From contig NZ_AQXE01000001.1 in the NCBI RefSeq assembly GCF_000375485.1, forward strand, positions 1 through 56,009: 56,009 bases of DNA. The letters are read 5' to 3'. Source of the DNA: Desulfovibrio oxyclinae DSM 11498 (GTDB taxonomy: Bacteria > Desulfobacterota > Desulfovibrionia > Desulfovibrionales > Desulfovibrionaceae). The position numbers and the translations under genes are program-made. The notes below the pieces were generated by a model that was not told the origin of the DNA, made no database searches, and was given only the letters and a program-made list of their open reading frames with translations. Below, piece by piece: positions 38,005 through 46,839 of the stretch (positions are counted from its first letter, which is position 1; every line of letters begins with the position of its first letter).

Positions 38005-40341
38005 ATGAATTCGGGCGAAACGGACATGATACGGCGCAGGTACGCCGTGAGTGGGCAGGTACAGGGCGTCGGCTTTCGGCCTTTCGTCTATCGTATCGCC
38101 TCGGAGAACGGGGTGACGGGGACCGTGCTCAACGGTTCGCAGGGTGTGCTCGCGGAGGTGCAGGGCAGCCGTGCGCAGGTGGACGGCTTCGGCCGTGATC
38201 TGGCAGAAAAGGTGCCGCCGCTGGCCCGCATCGTCTCGCTTGCGTCCGAGGATCTGACCCCGGTGACAGGTGAGGATTCCTTCGAGATCATCGCCAGCGA
38301 GGGAGGAGAAGGGCACGATGTGCTCATCAGCCCGGACACCGCCACCTGCCCGGATTGTCTTGCGGATATGCGTGATCCGGAGAATCCACGCTACCGCTAT
38401 CCGTTCACCAACTGCACCAATTGCGGCCCGCGCTACACCATCACACGCTCCATTCCCTACGACAGGCCGTTCACCTCCATGAGCTGTTTCCCGCTCTGCG
38501 AACGGTGCGATTCGGAATACACCAACCCGTTGGACCGTCGCTTTCATGCACAGCCCAATGCTTGCCCGGACTGCGGGCCACAGGTCTGGCTAGCTGACGC
38601 CGAGGGCGGCGAAATCGCCAGAGGCGACGAAGCCATGCGCCTGCTGGCCGAGAAGCTGAAGGGCGGGAAAGTTGCCGCGGTGAAGGGGCTGGGCGGCTAT
38701 CATCTGGCCTGCGACGCCACCAACGCCGAGGCCGTGGACCGATTGCGCGAGCGCAAGAACCGCCCTGACAAGCCTCTGGCGGTGATGGTCCCGGATATGG
38801 ACTGTGTGCGGCGGCTGGCCGAGGTTATGCCCGAGGACGAAGCATGGCTGACGGGCATTGCGCGGCCCATCGTGCTCATGGCCAAGCACGCTGAGCATCC
38901 ACTGCCGGAAACCGTTGCCCCGGATACGAATTTCATAGGTCTCATGCTACCGTACACGCCGCTGCATCACGTGCTTTTCGAGCATCTTTCGGAAGGCGGT
39001 GGCGGGCTTTCGGCCCTTATCATGACCTCGGGCAACATGAGCAGCGAACCCATCAGCCTCGGTAATCGCGAGGCTCTTTCAAGGCTCTCCGGCATCGCGG
39101 ACGTCTTTCTTTTTCATGACCGGGACATCCTCATCCGCTGTGATGATTCGGTTCTGCGCATGAACCCGTATTCCGGCAAGCCGATCATCCTGCGCCGGGC
39201 GCGCGGCTTCACGCCTTCCCCTGTCACGCTGGACGGCGACGGGCCATGCGTTCTGGGCACAGGCCCGGAACTCAAGTGCGCGCTGACCCTGACCAAGGGG
39301 GGCATGGCTTTTCCGAGCCAGCACATCGGCAACATGGAGAACCTCGAAACCTACGGGTTCTACAAGGAAATACTGGCCCACATGCAGGATATCCTTCAGG
39401 TGCGGCCCGAGCTTGTAGTGCGTGACCTGCATCCGGACTACATGACCAGCATCCTCGCTGACGAGGTGGGAGCCCAGCTGCATGTTCCGGTGCTGGCCCT
39501 GCAGCATCACTACGCCCACATTCATGCCGTCATGGCCGAGAACGCGCTGCAAGGGCCGGTGCTCGGACTGGCGCTCGACGGCACCGGATACGGCGAGGAC
39601 GGCACCATCTGGGGCGGAGAATGTTTGTTCGTCAATGGCGAGACGCTGGAGCACGAGCGGCTGGCCCGTTTCGCGCATCTGCGGCTGCCCGGCGGGGAGG
39701 CTGCGGTTCGCGAGCCGTGGCGCATCGCGCGGGGAGCGCTGTGGGAGCTGGGATATCGCGAACCTGAGTTCTGGTGGCCGTGGCTGGCGGAACATGAAGC
39801 CGCCGACAAATTTCTTTCGCAGGTTCTGGAGAAGGACATCAACTCGCCCCGCACCAGCAGTTGCGGACGGCTGTTCGATGCGGCCTCGGCCATGATCGGA
39901 CTTTGCTCGTCCATCAGCTACGAGGGGCAGGCCGCGATTCTGCTGGAAAAGGCGCAGGACATGGAGGAGCGTTCGGCCTATCCGTGCCCGCTGCTCACGG
40001 ACGATCAGCCCGCCGTGCTCGACACGCTGACCCTGCTGGATGCCGTGCGCGAGGACGCGGCCAACGGCGTGGCTCCCGGCGTCATTGCGCGTCGGTTCCA
40101 TTTAGGGTTGATCAATGGCCTTGCCGAACTGGCGGCGACCGTTGCGGAAAACCTCGGTGTGAACAGGATCTCGCTCTCCGGCGGGGTGATGCAGAATCTC
40201 ACCATTGCCGTGGAGTTGCCCATGGCGCTTGAGATGATAGGGCTGGAAGTGTTCATGCACACGCAGGTACCGCCCAACGATGGCTGCATTTCTTTGGGGC
40301 AGGCCGTGTGGGGGCGCAGAAAGCTGCTTCTGGACGAGTGA
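38005..40341 (+). CDS. hypF: Carbamoyltransferase HypF ([NiFe]-hydrogenase maturation)
   Basis: 778 residues. HypF makes the thiocarbamoyl group on HypE that becomes the cyanide ligands of the [NiFe] site. Domains in order: acylphosphatase (~10-95, GQVQGVGFRPFVYR); two zinc fingers with CPDCLADM, CTNCGPRYT, CERCDSEY and CPDCGPQVW (~113-190); a YrdC-like domain (~205-390, KGLGGYHLACDA); and a Kae1-like carbamoyltransferase domain with HHYAHIHAVMAE and LALDGTGYGEDG. All parts look intact. No other hyp gene or hydrogenase is in the window. ATG 38026 is an alternative start. Confidence 0.96.
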   Translation: MNSGETDMIRRRYAVSGQVQGVGFRPFVYRIASENGVTGTVLNGSQGVLAEVQGSRAQVDGFGRDLAEKVPPLARIVSLASEDLTPVTGEDSFEIIASEGGEGHDVLISPDTATCPDCLADMRDPENPRYRYPFTNCTNCGPRYTITRSIPYDRPFTSMSCFPLCERCDSEYTNPLDRRFHAQPNACPDCGPQVWLADAEGGEIARGDEAMRLLAEKLKGGKVAAVKGLGGYHLACDATNAEAVDRLRERKNRPDKPLAVMVPDMDCVRRLAEVMPEDEAWLTGIARPIVLMAKHAEHPLPETVAPDTNFIGLMLPYTPLHHVLFEHLSEGGGGLSALIMTSGNMSSEPISLGNREALSRLSGIADVFLFHDRDILIRCDDSVLRMNPYSGKPIILRRARGFTPSPVTLDGDGPCVLGTGPELKCALTLTKGGMAFPSQHIGNMENLETYGFYKEILAHMQDILQVRPELVVRDLHPDYMTSILADEVGAQLHVPVLALQHHYAHIHAVMAENALQGPVLGLALDGTGYGEDGTIWGGECLFVNGETLEHERLARFAHLRLPGGEAAVREPWRIARGALWELGYREPEFWWPWLAEHEAADKFLSQVLEKDINSPRTSSCGRLFDAASAMIGLCSSISYEGQAAILLEKAQDMEERSAYPCPLLTDDQPAVLDTLTLLDAVREDAANGVAPGVIARRFHLGLINGLAELAATVAENLGVNRISLSGGVMQNLTIAVELPMALEMIGLEVFMHTQVPPNDGCISLGQAVWGRRKLLLDE

Positions 40342-40364
40342 ATTTTGATCAAGACAAGACCATG

Positions 40365-40395
40365 AAAAAGGCCCGCCGTTTCCGGCGGGCCTTTT
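40365..40395. terminator. Bidirectional terminator between hypF and the betaine-binding gene
   Basis: AAAAGGCCCGCCG pairs with CGGCGGGCCTTTT; T runs on both strands serve the two converging genes. Confidence 0.9.
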
Positions 40396-40413
40396 GTCAT
40401 TATGGGACAGCGC

Positions 40414-41340
40414 CTACTTGAAGGCTGCTGCGACAACCTCGGTGGCGTCGCGTCCGTCCGGCGTCTTCACGCCTTCGAGCCACTTGGCAACGATGTCCTG
40501 ATTGTCGGTGATCCAGCGACGCGCGACGTCGGCCGGATCTTCTTCCTTGTAGCCGTAATCGTGAATCCACATGCTCTGGGTTTCAGCGGTGACGTAGAGC
40601 TGGGAAAGAAACTTGGCCAGCTGCGGATAACGGGTGTCGAAATCGGCGTTGGCGATGGTGTGCACCTTGCTCTGGCTGACGAGCTTGGTGGTGTTTTCGG
40701 TGCCTTCAAGGAACTTGATGTCCATGAGGACGTCCATCCAGTGGGGCTTCCAGCAACCGAAGACCACGGCTTCATTCTGGCGCATCTTGTCGCGGGCCTG
40801 ACCGAGCATGATGGGCGTGGTGCTTGCGACCTGTTCCCAGTCGCCAAGGCCGTCGGCGTTGGCCTTGATCATTTCGTCCACGGCGGTGTGCATGCCGGAT
40901 CCGGCTTCGATGTTGTAGATGGTGTGGTCGAATTTATCGGCGTACTTGTCGAGGTCCGCGACGCTGCGCACGCCTTCTTCCCATGTCTTGGTCGGCACGC
41001 ACAGGCTGATGATGGCTTCATCGAGGTTGGTGCCGAGTATTTCCACGTTGCCCTCTTCGAGCACCGGGTTGAGCATATCGTTCTGGGCCGGGACCCAAGC
41101 GGCGAGGTACACGTCCACGTCGCCTTGGGGCATGCCCTTGTAGATGATGGGCGGTCCCACCTGAAGTTGCTCGGTTTCATAACCGAGGCTTTCCGAAATC
41201 TGGCAGACGACTTCCGTCTTGACGGTGACGCCGGGCCACGGCGGAGTGGCGAAGCGGATTGCGTCTTTGGCGAATGCTGTGGAACTGATGGCGAGTACGA
41301 GGCAAAAGGTCAGAAAGAAAACAATGTTTTTTTTCTGCAA
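40414..41340 (-). CDS. Glycine betaine/choline-type ABC transporter substrate-binding protein
   Basis: 308 residues from TTG 41340, with AGGAGG 5 bases upstream on the minus strand; a longer frame lacks such a site. A signal peptide ends at TAFA near residue 24. The mature protein has the OpuAC/ProX fold, with PPWPGVTVKTEV near the start, a GDVDVYLAAWVPAQ segment and GCWKPHWM. Tryptophans in the WPG, AAWVP and WKPHW segments could form the aromatic cage for quaternary amines. It is an orphan: no permease or ATPase adjoins. It is bracketed by terminators on both sides. Confidence 0.88.
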   Translation of the reverse strand: MQKKNIVFFLTFCLVLAISSTAFAKDAIRFATPPWPGVTVKTEVVCQISESLGYETEQLQVGPPIIYKGMPQGDVDVYLAAWVPAQNDMLNPVLEEGNVEILGTNLDEAIISLCVPTKTWEEGVRSVADLDKYADKFDHTIYNIEAGSGMHTAVDEMIKANADGLGDWEQVASTTPIMLGQARDKMRQNEAVVFGCWKPHWMDVLMDIKFLEGTENTTKLVSQSKVHTIANADFDTRYPQLAKFLSQLYVTAETQSMWIHDYGYKEEDPADVARRWITDNQDIVAKWLEGVKTPDGRDATEVVAAAFK

Positions 41341-41396
41341 GAGATCCTCCTGATCTAAATGTAGATGAAAAAGAAAAATAAAAATGAAGTTCGTCC

Positions 41397-41417
41397 CAAC
41401 ATCCCCTGTGGATGTTG
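41397..41417. repeat. Inverted repeat CAACATCC-N5-GGATGTTG
   Basis: Perfect 8-bp arms between the promoter and the Shine-Dalgarno site of the betaine-binding gene. Possible operator or leader hairpin. Confidence 0.5.
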
Positions 41418-41446
41418 CCGACACGTTCTTCAATATATGGGTTTGC

Positions 41447-41475
41447 TGTTTAGCACGGAAATCCAATATTGACAA
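41447..41475 (-). promoter_or_regulatory. Candidate promoter of the betaine-binding gene
   Basis: On the minus strand TTGTCA (plus 41470-41475), a 17-base spacer and TAAACA (plus 41447-41452), giving a leader of about 100 bases. Confidence 0.45.
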
Positions 41476-41584
41476 ATCCGTGTTTTCGAGTCTTGGAAAA
41501 GTCGCAAATCTTTTCCATTTCCTTTCTCGGTGAGGTTCAGGTTCAACGACGCAGAAAGGCTGTTTCCTTCCCGCATCGGCGTTG

Positions 41585-41624
41585 CAAAAAAATCCCCGTA
41601 TTCCAAAGGAACACGGGGATTTTC
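41585..41624 (-). terminator. Terminator of the MocR gene
   Basis: On the minus strand AATCCCCGTGTTCC / GGAATACGGGGATT with one mismatch, followed by a run of seven T. It also isolates the betaine-binding gene from the MocR gene. Confidence 0.85.
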
Positions 41625-41644
41625 CAGGGTCATGTGCGATGGCA

Positions 41645-43063
41645 TCACGACATGTCGTGGGCCAGCCTGCCAAGGGTGCGAATGCCGCCTGCTATTTCGT
41701 CTGTCCAGACACCGCCGCAGCTCAGGCGGATGTTGCTGGTGAACCGGTCGCGCGTGGTGAAGATGCCGCCGGGTGCAAGGCCGATGCCCCGTTCGCGGGC
41801 CTCGAAAAAGAATTCCACGCCGTCCACGCCGCCGGGGAGCGTCACCCAGAGCACGCTGCCGCCCTGAGGATGCGTGACGCGGGTGCCTTCGGGGAAGTGG
41901 CGTTTGAGTTCGAGCTGCATGGTGTCCATGCTGCGGCGGATGGCGTGGCGTATCCTAGTGAGCTGCTTTTCCATGCGTCCCTCGCGGAGAAAGTCGGCCA
42001 TGGCCGCCTGTGTCGGGGTGGCGGAACAGACGTTGGTGGTCGCTTTGATCTCCCGCGCTTTGTCAAGAAAGCGGCCCGGCAGCATCCAGCCGATGCGCCA
42101 GCCCGGGGCCACGGTCTTGGACAGGGAGGAGCACATCATCACCAGTCCTTTCTCGTCGAACTGCTTGTAGGTGCCGGGGCGTTTGGGGCCGAAGTGGATG
42201 TCAGATGAAACGTCGTCTTCGATAAGCGGAATATCCATGTATTCCAGCAGGCGGACGATTTCACGCTTGGTGTCGTCCGGCGTGAGGGATCCGTCCGGAT
42301 TGGCGAAGTTTGGCACGAGGATGCAGGCCTTCACATCGTATGTGGCCGCCGCATCCGCCACCAGAGCCGGATCCAGTCCTCCGTCGGGGCTGGTTTCCAC
42401 CTCGATGGCGCGCAGTCCGAGCGTTTCCAGCAACTGTAGGAAACAGAAATAGGCGGGCGACTGCACGACGACATTGTCACCGGGCCGCGTGATGCAGCGC
42501 AGGGCGATGTACAATGCTTCCATTGCCCCGTTGGTCACCAGAACCTGATCATGACGGACCGGGATATCCGCCTCCAGTGAGCGATGTGCGATCTGTCTTC
42601 GCAGCTCCGGATTGCCGGGGACCAGTTCATACGACAGGCCGAGATCGCCGTTTTCGCGGCTGTGGCGCGACAGGAGTCGTCCCAGTTCGCGGGTGGGCAG
42701 CAGGCTCGGGTGCGGCGCGATGATGCCCAGCGGCACGGCCTCTTTTGTTCCAACGTAGTCCAGCACCGTGCGAATAAGCCCGGCGCGGGTCACGGGGCGT
42801 GGCGGCTGTGCGGGCAGCGGATCGGCATCCGGCGCGGGCAGACGCTGCCCGGTCTGAATGACGAAATATCCCGAGCGCGGGCGGGCTTCCACCACGCCTT
42901 TGCGTTCCAGTTCACTGTATGCCTGCGTGGCCGTGGAAATGCTGACCCCCATGTCTCGGCCGAGCTTGCGCAGCGAGGGCAGCCTGTCGCCAAGCCCCAG
43001 CGTTCCATTGCCGATCATGTCCATGATGCGTTGCTCAACGCTTTGATATCTGTAATCCGCCAT
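41645..43063 (-). CDS. MocR-type regulator (GntR HTH fused to PLP aminotransferase fold)
   Basis: 472 residues. An N-terminal GntR winged helix (~1-70; RLPSLRKLGRDMGVSISTATQAYSELE, in part) is joined to a fold-type-I aminotransferase domain. The PLP lysine is K316 in SSLSKTVAPGWRIGW, with NFANPDGS (251-258) and IEDDVSSDIHFG before it. MocR proteins sense amino acids or vitamin B6 through PLP and usually control a divergent gene. Here the divergent unit is azlC-azlD-racemase, so it probably controls export or racemisation of an amino acid and its own gene. Direct CTGTAC repeats in the shared 237-base region are likely binding sites. Confidence 0.9.
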   Translation of the reverse strand: MADYRYQSVEQRIMDMIGNGTLGLGDRLPSLRKLGRDMGVSISTATQAYSELERKGVVEARPRSGYFVIQTGQRLPAPDADPLPAQPPRPVTRAGLIRTVLDYVGTKEAVPLGIIAPHPSLLPTRELGRLLSRHSRENGDLGLSYELVPGNPELRRQIAHRSLEADIPVRHDQVLVTNGAMEALYIALRCITRPGDNVVVQSPAYFCFLQLLETLGLRAIEVETSPDGGLDPALVADAAATYDVKACILVPNFANPDGSLTPDDTKREIVRLLEYMDIPLIEDDVSSDIHFGPKRPGTYKQFDEKGLVMMCSSLSKTVAPGWRIGWMLPGRFLDKAREIKATTNVCSATPTQAAMADFLREGRMEKQLTRIRHAIRRSMDTMQLELKRHFPEGTRVTHPQGGSVLWVTLPGGVDGVEFFFEARERGIGLAPGGIFTTRDRFTSNIRLSCGGVWTDEIAGGIRTLGRLAHDMS

Positions 43064-43111
43064 CGGTTCTCCCGCTTAAAACTGTCATGGTCGCCGCTTT
43101 GTTTTCTGCAT

Positions 43112-43219
43112 CTGTACCGATAGCAGCGCCGAATCGATTTCGCAACAGCCCCGCAGCCGTGGCGGTTCGGTGAGTGGCAGTCTGTACTGATTAAATTTTA
43201 TGAATCTGTATCTGTACTG
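43112..43219. promoter_or_regulatory. Direct CTGTACYG repeats, candidate MocR sites
   Basis: CTGTACCG (43112-43119), CTGTACTG (43182-43189) and CTGTACTG (43212-43219), with a partial CTGTA at 43206. The first and third are each followed by a TAGCAG or TGGCAG block. The last two are 30 bases apart, about three helical turns. The AT-rich TTAAATTTTATGAAT between them probably holds promoter elements. Confidence 0.5.
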
Positions 43220-43300
43220 CTGGCAGATGATCGGGTTTACTGTGCGGGAAAACAGGGTATGGTCGGCGAGACGTCGCCGCCGTGCCGCGACGGAGGAGTC

Positions 43301-44011
43301 ATGCAGGAACGCGTCATCGACAATGGAAAGGACAGGGGAGCCGTGTTTCAGGCCGCACGAAAGATAGCGCCGCTGGCCATGGGATACATTCCGGTCGGCA
43401 TGGCCTTCGGGGTTCTTGCCCAGAAGGCAGGCCTGAGTGTGCTCAATGCCGTGCTCATGTCCGTGTTCGTCTACGCGGGCAGCGCGCAGCTCATCGCCGT
43501 GGGCATGTTCGCCGCGGGTGCTCCGCCGGTGAGCATCATCCTGACCACCTTTGTGGTCAACCTGCGGCACCTGCTGATGTCTGCCGCGCTGGCTCCGCAT
43601 CTTTCCAAGTGGGGGCTCGGCCGCATGGCCGCCTTCTGTTACCAACTCACTGACGAAACCTTTGCGCTTCATTCCATGCGCTTTGCGGAAGGCGACCGGG
43701 ACCGGCGGCAGACCTTCATGATCAACGCCATGGCCCAGACCGTGTGGATTCTTTCCTCGTGGGCGGGCGCACTGGCAGGAAGCGGAGTTCCCGACGTGAA
43801 GCCGCTGGCGCTTGATTACGCGCTCCCGGCCATGTTCATCGGGCTGCTTGCCATGCAGGCCGAAAACGGTCTCAAGTGGCTCACCGCCGGGTTTACGGGC
43901 CTCACCGCCGTGGTTCTGGTGCAGGCGGGGCTCGACCAGTGGAGCGTGATCGTGGCCACGGTCATTGGCGCAACCTTTGGCGCGGGAGTGGAAACATGGA
44001 CCAAAAAATAG
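43301..44011 (+). CDS. azlC: AzlC-family amino-acid exporter, large subunit
   Basis: 236 residues from ATG 43301, with GGAGGAG upstream; an ATG at 43259 lacks such a site. Multiple membrane segments and the AzlC signature PVGMAFGVLAQKAGLS, VYAGSAQLIAVGM and TTFVVNLRHLLMSAAL identify it. AzlC with AzlD exports branched-chain or related amino acids. azlD overlaps its end by 16 bases, so the pair is coupled. The real substrate is unknown; the downstream racemase hints at aspartate, glutamate or a D-amino acid, which is inference. Confidence 0.88.
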   Translation: MQERVIDNGKDRGAVFQAARKIAPLAMGYIPVGMAFGVLAQKAGLSVLNAVLMSVFVYAGSAQLIAVGMFAAGAPPVSIILTTFVVNLRHLLMSAALAPHLSKWGLGRMAAFCYQLTDETFALHSMRFAEGDRDRRQTFMINAMAQTVWILSSWAGALAGSGVPDVKPLALDYALPAMFIGLLAMQAENGLKWLTAGFTGLTAVVLVQAGLDQWSVIVATVIGATFGAGVETWTKK

Positions 44012-44325
44012 TATTTCTGACCATCCTCGGCATGGCTGCGGTGACCTACATTCCCCGTGCCGCCCCCATGCTGGCGCTGGCCGCGCGAGGCATCCCCGAG
44101 CCGGTGATGCGCTGGCTTTCCTACATTCCGGTGGCGGTGCTCTCGGCCATGCTGGCTCCGTCGCTGCTGCTGCATGACGGCTCGTTCGACTTCGGCATGG
44201 ACAATCTCTTTCTCTGGGCGGCGCTGCCGGCGTTCGCCCTCGCCATCAAGACGCGCAGTTTTTTCGGCACCGTGGCTTTGGGCATGGGGCTGGTAGCTGC
44301 GGGACGCTTCTTTCTCGGAGGGTAG
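43996..44325 (+). CDS. azlD: AzlD-family amino-acid exporter, small subunit
   Basis: 109 residues from ATG 43996, with GGGAG upstream inside azlC. Three to four membrane segments are present with the AzlD pattern (VTYIPRAAPMLALAAR, then a WLSYIPVAVLSAMLAP segment). It works with AzlC. Only two bases separate it from the racemase ATG. Confidence 0.87.
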   Translation: MDQKIVFLTILGMAAVTYIPRAAPMLALAARGIPEPVMRWLSYIPVAVLSAMLAPSLLLHDGSFDFGMDNLFLWAALPAFALAIKTRSFFGTVALGMGLVAAGRFFLGG

Positions 44326-44327
44326 TG

Positions 44328-45017
44328 ATGAAAACCATCGGGCTTATCGGCGGCATGAGCTGGGAATCCACCCGGCATTATTACGAGTTCATCAACGAGG
44401 CGGTGCGTGATCGCCTCGGCGGACTGCATTCCGCAAAGATAGCTCTGTACAGCGTGGATTTCGGCGAGATCGAACCCATGCTCGCCGCCGGTGACTGGGA
44501 CGGCCTTGCCGCCGAGCTTTCCGCCGCGGGGCGCAACGTTCAGGCCTGCGGTGCCGACATGCTCCTGATCTGCACCAATACCATGCATCGCCTCGCGCCG
44601 CAGATCGCCGAAGTCGTGAACATCCCGCTACTGCATATTGCGGATGCCACCGCCGAGGCGGTCAAGGCTGCCGGGCTTTCACGAATCGGTCTTCTGGGTA
44701 CCCGTCCCACCATGGTGGAGGATTTTTACCGGGGACGGCTGGAACAGCATGGTCTGGATGTCATTCTGCCTGAGGATGCTGACATGGACCTTGTGCACGG
44801 CGTTATATTTGACGAGCTGTGCCTCGGGCGCGTGGAAGCCGCATCGAAAAAGGAATACTGTCGTATCATCGACTCCATGCGGGAGCGCGGGGCGCAGGGT
44901 GTGATACTCGGCTGCACGGAGATCGCCATGCTTCTGGACAGGCAGGACTGCCCGCTGCCTCTGTTCGATACCACGCACATCCACGCCATGGCCGCCGTGG
45001 AAGCCGCGCTGGACTGA
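44328..45017 (+). CDS. Aspartate/glutamate racemase family protein
   Basis: 229 residues from ATG 44328, with GGAGGG 5 bases upstream (inside azlD). The fold opens IGLIGGMSWEST, a hallmark of the aspartate racemase branch. Both catalytic cysteines are present: in LLICTNTMH (near residue 85) and in VILGCTEIAML (near 195). It should interconvert L- and D-forms of an acidic amino acid by two-base chemistry. It ends the azlC-azlD-racemase unit opposite the MocR gene. The substrate is not shown by the sequence. Confidence 0.9.
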   Translation: MKTIGLIGGMSWESTRHYYEFINEAVRDRLGGLHSAKIALYSVDFGEIEPMLAAGDWDGLAAELSAAGRNVQACGADMLLICTNTMHRLAPQIAEVVNIPLLHIADATAEAVKAAGLSRIGLLGTRPTMVEDFYRGRLEQHGLDVILPEDADMDLVHGVIFDELCLGRVEAASKKEYCRIIDSMRERGAQGVILGCTEIAMLLDRQDCPLPLFDTTHIHAMAAVEAALD

Positions 45018-45114
45018 AAAAAAGGGCCTCATTCAGCCTTTACTTGACCCGTTTTCAAGGCGCGATTAAGGTTCCGGCGCGGTTTGAGCCGCACTACACC
45101 TTAGGAGGCAGCCT

Positions 45115-46830
45115 TTGAAAAGTCTTGAAGTACCCACCCTGAAGAACGCGTTGGAACGCAGCGTGGAGCAGTATGCCGACCGCCCCGCCCTGACATTCGT
45201 GGAAGGGGAGCCGCTTACCTACGCGAGATTCCACCAGATGGTGCGCGATGTCTCTCTGCTTCTGCAAAGCAGGGGCGTGGTGCCGGGAGACAAGGTCGCC
45301 CTCATCGGCGAGAACATGCCGCATTGGGGCGTGGCCTACTTCGCGGTGACCTGCATGGGTTGCGTAATCGTGCCGATCCTTCAGGAGTTCCACGTGAGCG
45401 CAGTGCATCACATCCTGCGCCACTCCGAAGCCAAGGCGGTCTTCGCCTCCAAACGTTATTTCGACAAGGTGGAGGAGTGCGAGGCCGAAGACCTGCACAC
45501 CCGCATCATTCTCGACGACCTCTCCCTCGTTTCCGAAGAGGACAACTTCAAGACCAATTTCCGCGAAGCAATGGCTCAGGCCCGCGCCTGGTACGACCGC
45601 ATGCGCGAGAAGGTCATGAACTATTTCGACAAGGGCACTTCGGACATCACTCCGGAGAGCCTCGCGGCCATCCTGTACACTTCCGGTACCACCGGTCATT
45701 CCAAGGGCGTGATGCTCACGCACGAGAACATCGTGTTCAACGCCGAGTCCACGGCCAATATCGTGAACGTGAATCACGAGGACAGGCTTTTGTCCGTGCT
45801 GCCGCTTTCGCATACCTACGAGTGTACGCTGGGGCTTATCCTGCCCCTGACGCGTGGCGCATCCGTGCACTATCTCCAGAAGCCGCCCACCCCGCGTACC
45901 CTGATTCCAGCCATGCAGAAGGTGAAGCCTACCTACCTGCTGCTGGTGCCGCTGGTGATCGAAAAGATTTACCGCAACCGCATCCTGCCCAAGCTCAGCG
46001 GCAACGCTTTTGGTCGCAATCTCATGAAGCTCGGCGCGGGCAAGAAGAAGCTGCAGCAGGTGGCGGGCAGGAAGCTGATGGAGTCCTTCGGCGGCAACAT
46101 CAAGTGCATCCCCATCGGCGGGGCTTTCCTTGCTCCCGAAGTGGAACTCTTCATGCGAAATGCAGACATCCCGTACGCCATCGGCTACGGCATGACCGAA
46201 ACGTCGCCCCTCATCTCCGGCAGCAAGCCGGCGGACACCCGTTTCCGCGGCGCGGGAAAGACCATCCCGCGGGTGGAAATCACGATCGACAACGCGGATC
46301 CTCAGACCGGCGAGGGTGAAATCCTCGTGAAAGGCCCCAACGTCATGCAGGGGTATTACAAGGCTCCGGCCGTGACCGAGGAAGTCTTCACCGAGGACGG
46401 CTGGCTGCGCACCGGCGATCTGGGCTACGTGGACGACGACGGCTATCTGTTCATCAAGGGCCGTCTCAAGAACGTGATCATTGGTCCCAGCGGCGAGAAC
46501 ATCTATCCCGAAGAAATCGAGGCGGCGGTCAACGACTGCGAGTACGTACTCGAATCGCTCGTCTTCCGTCAGGACAACCGCCTGTGCGCGAGAGTGCACC
46601 TCGATTACGACGCTCTGGACGCGAAGTACGGAACCCGTGACATGACGGAGACCAAGGCGCACGCAAAGGTGCAGGAAGTTCTCGACGGTATCCAGAAGAA
46701 GGTCAACGCTTCCGTTTCCAGCTTCAGCCGTCTTGCAAGGATCATTGAGCAGGTGGAACCGTTCGACAAGACTCCCACGCACAAGATCAAACGCTACCTC
46801 TATGTTGACCCGGAGGAAAGTCGGAAGTAG
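45115..46830 (+). CDS. Long-chain acyl-CoA ligase / AMP-binding enzyme
   Basis: 571 residues from TTG 45115, with AGGAGG 6 bases upstream. The AMP-binding signature is YTSGTTGHSKGVMLTHEN (about 191-208). YGMTETSP (A5-like) and TGDLGYVDDDGYLFIKGRLKNVI (A7-A8, in part) follow, and the C-terminal lysine is in THKIKRYL. It activates a carboxylic acid to an acyl-AMP and then a thioester. Length and motifs resemble FadD/AAS-type ligases. A candidate promoter (TTGACC at 45044-45049) lies upstream. The TPR gene starts 9 bases after its stop. Confidence 0.87.
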   Translation: MKSLEVPTLKNALERSVEQYADRPALTFVEGEPLTYARFHQMVRDVSLLLQSRGVVPGDKVALIGENMPHWGVAYFAVTCMGCVIVPILQEFHVSAVHHILRHSEAKAVFASKRYFDKVEECEAEDLHTRIILDDLSLVSEEDNFKTNFREAMAQARAWYDRMREKVMNYFDKGTSDITPESLAAILYTSGTTGHSKGVMLTHENIVFNAESTANIVNVNHEDRLLSVLPLSHTYECTLGLILPLTRGASVHYLQKPPTPRTLIPAMQKVKPTYLLLVPLVIEKIYRNRILPKLSGNAFGRNLMKLGAGKKKLQQVAGRKLMESFGGNIKCIPIGGAFLAPEVELFMRNADIPYAIGYGMTETSPLISGSKPADTRFRGAGKTIPRVEITIDNADPQTGEGEILVKGPNVMQGYYKAPAVTEEVFTEDGWLRTGDLGYVDDDGYLFIKGRLKNVIIGPSGENIYPEEIEAAVNDCEYVLESLVFRQDNRLCARVHLDYDALDAKYGTRDMTETKAHAKVQEVLDGIQKKVNASVSSFSRLARIIEQVEPFDKTPTHKIKRYLYVDPEESRK

Positions 46831-46839
46831 CAGTAGAGG

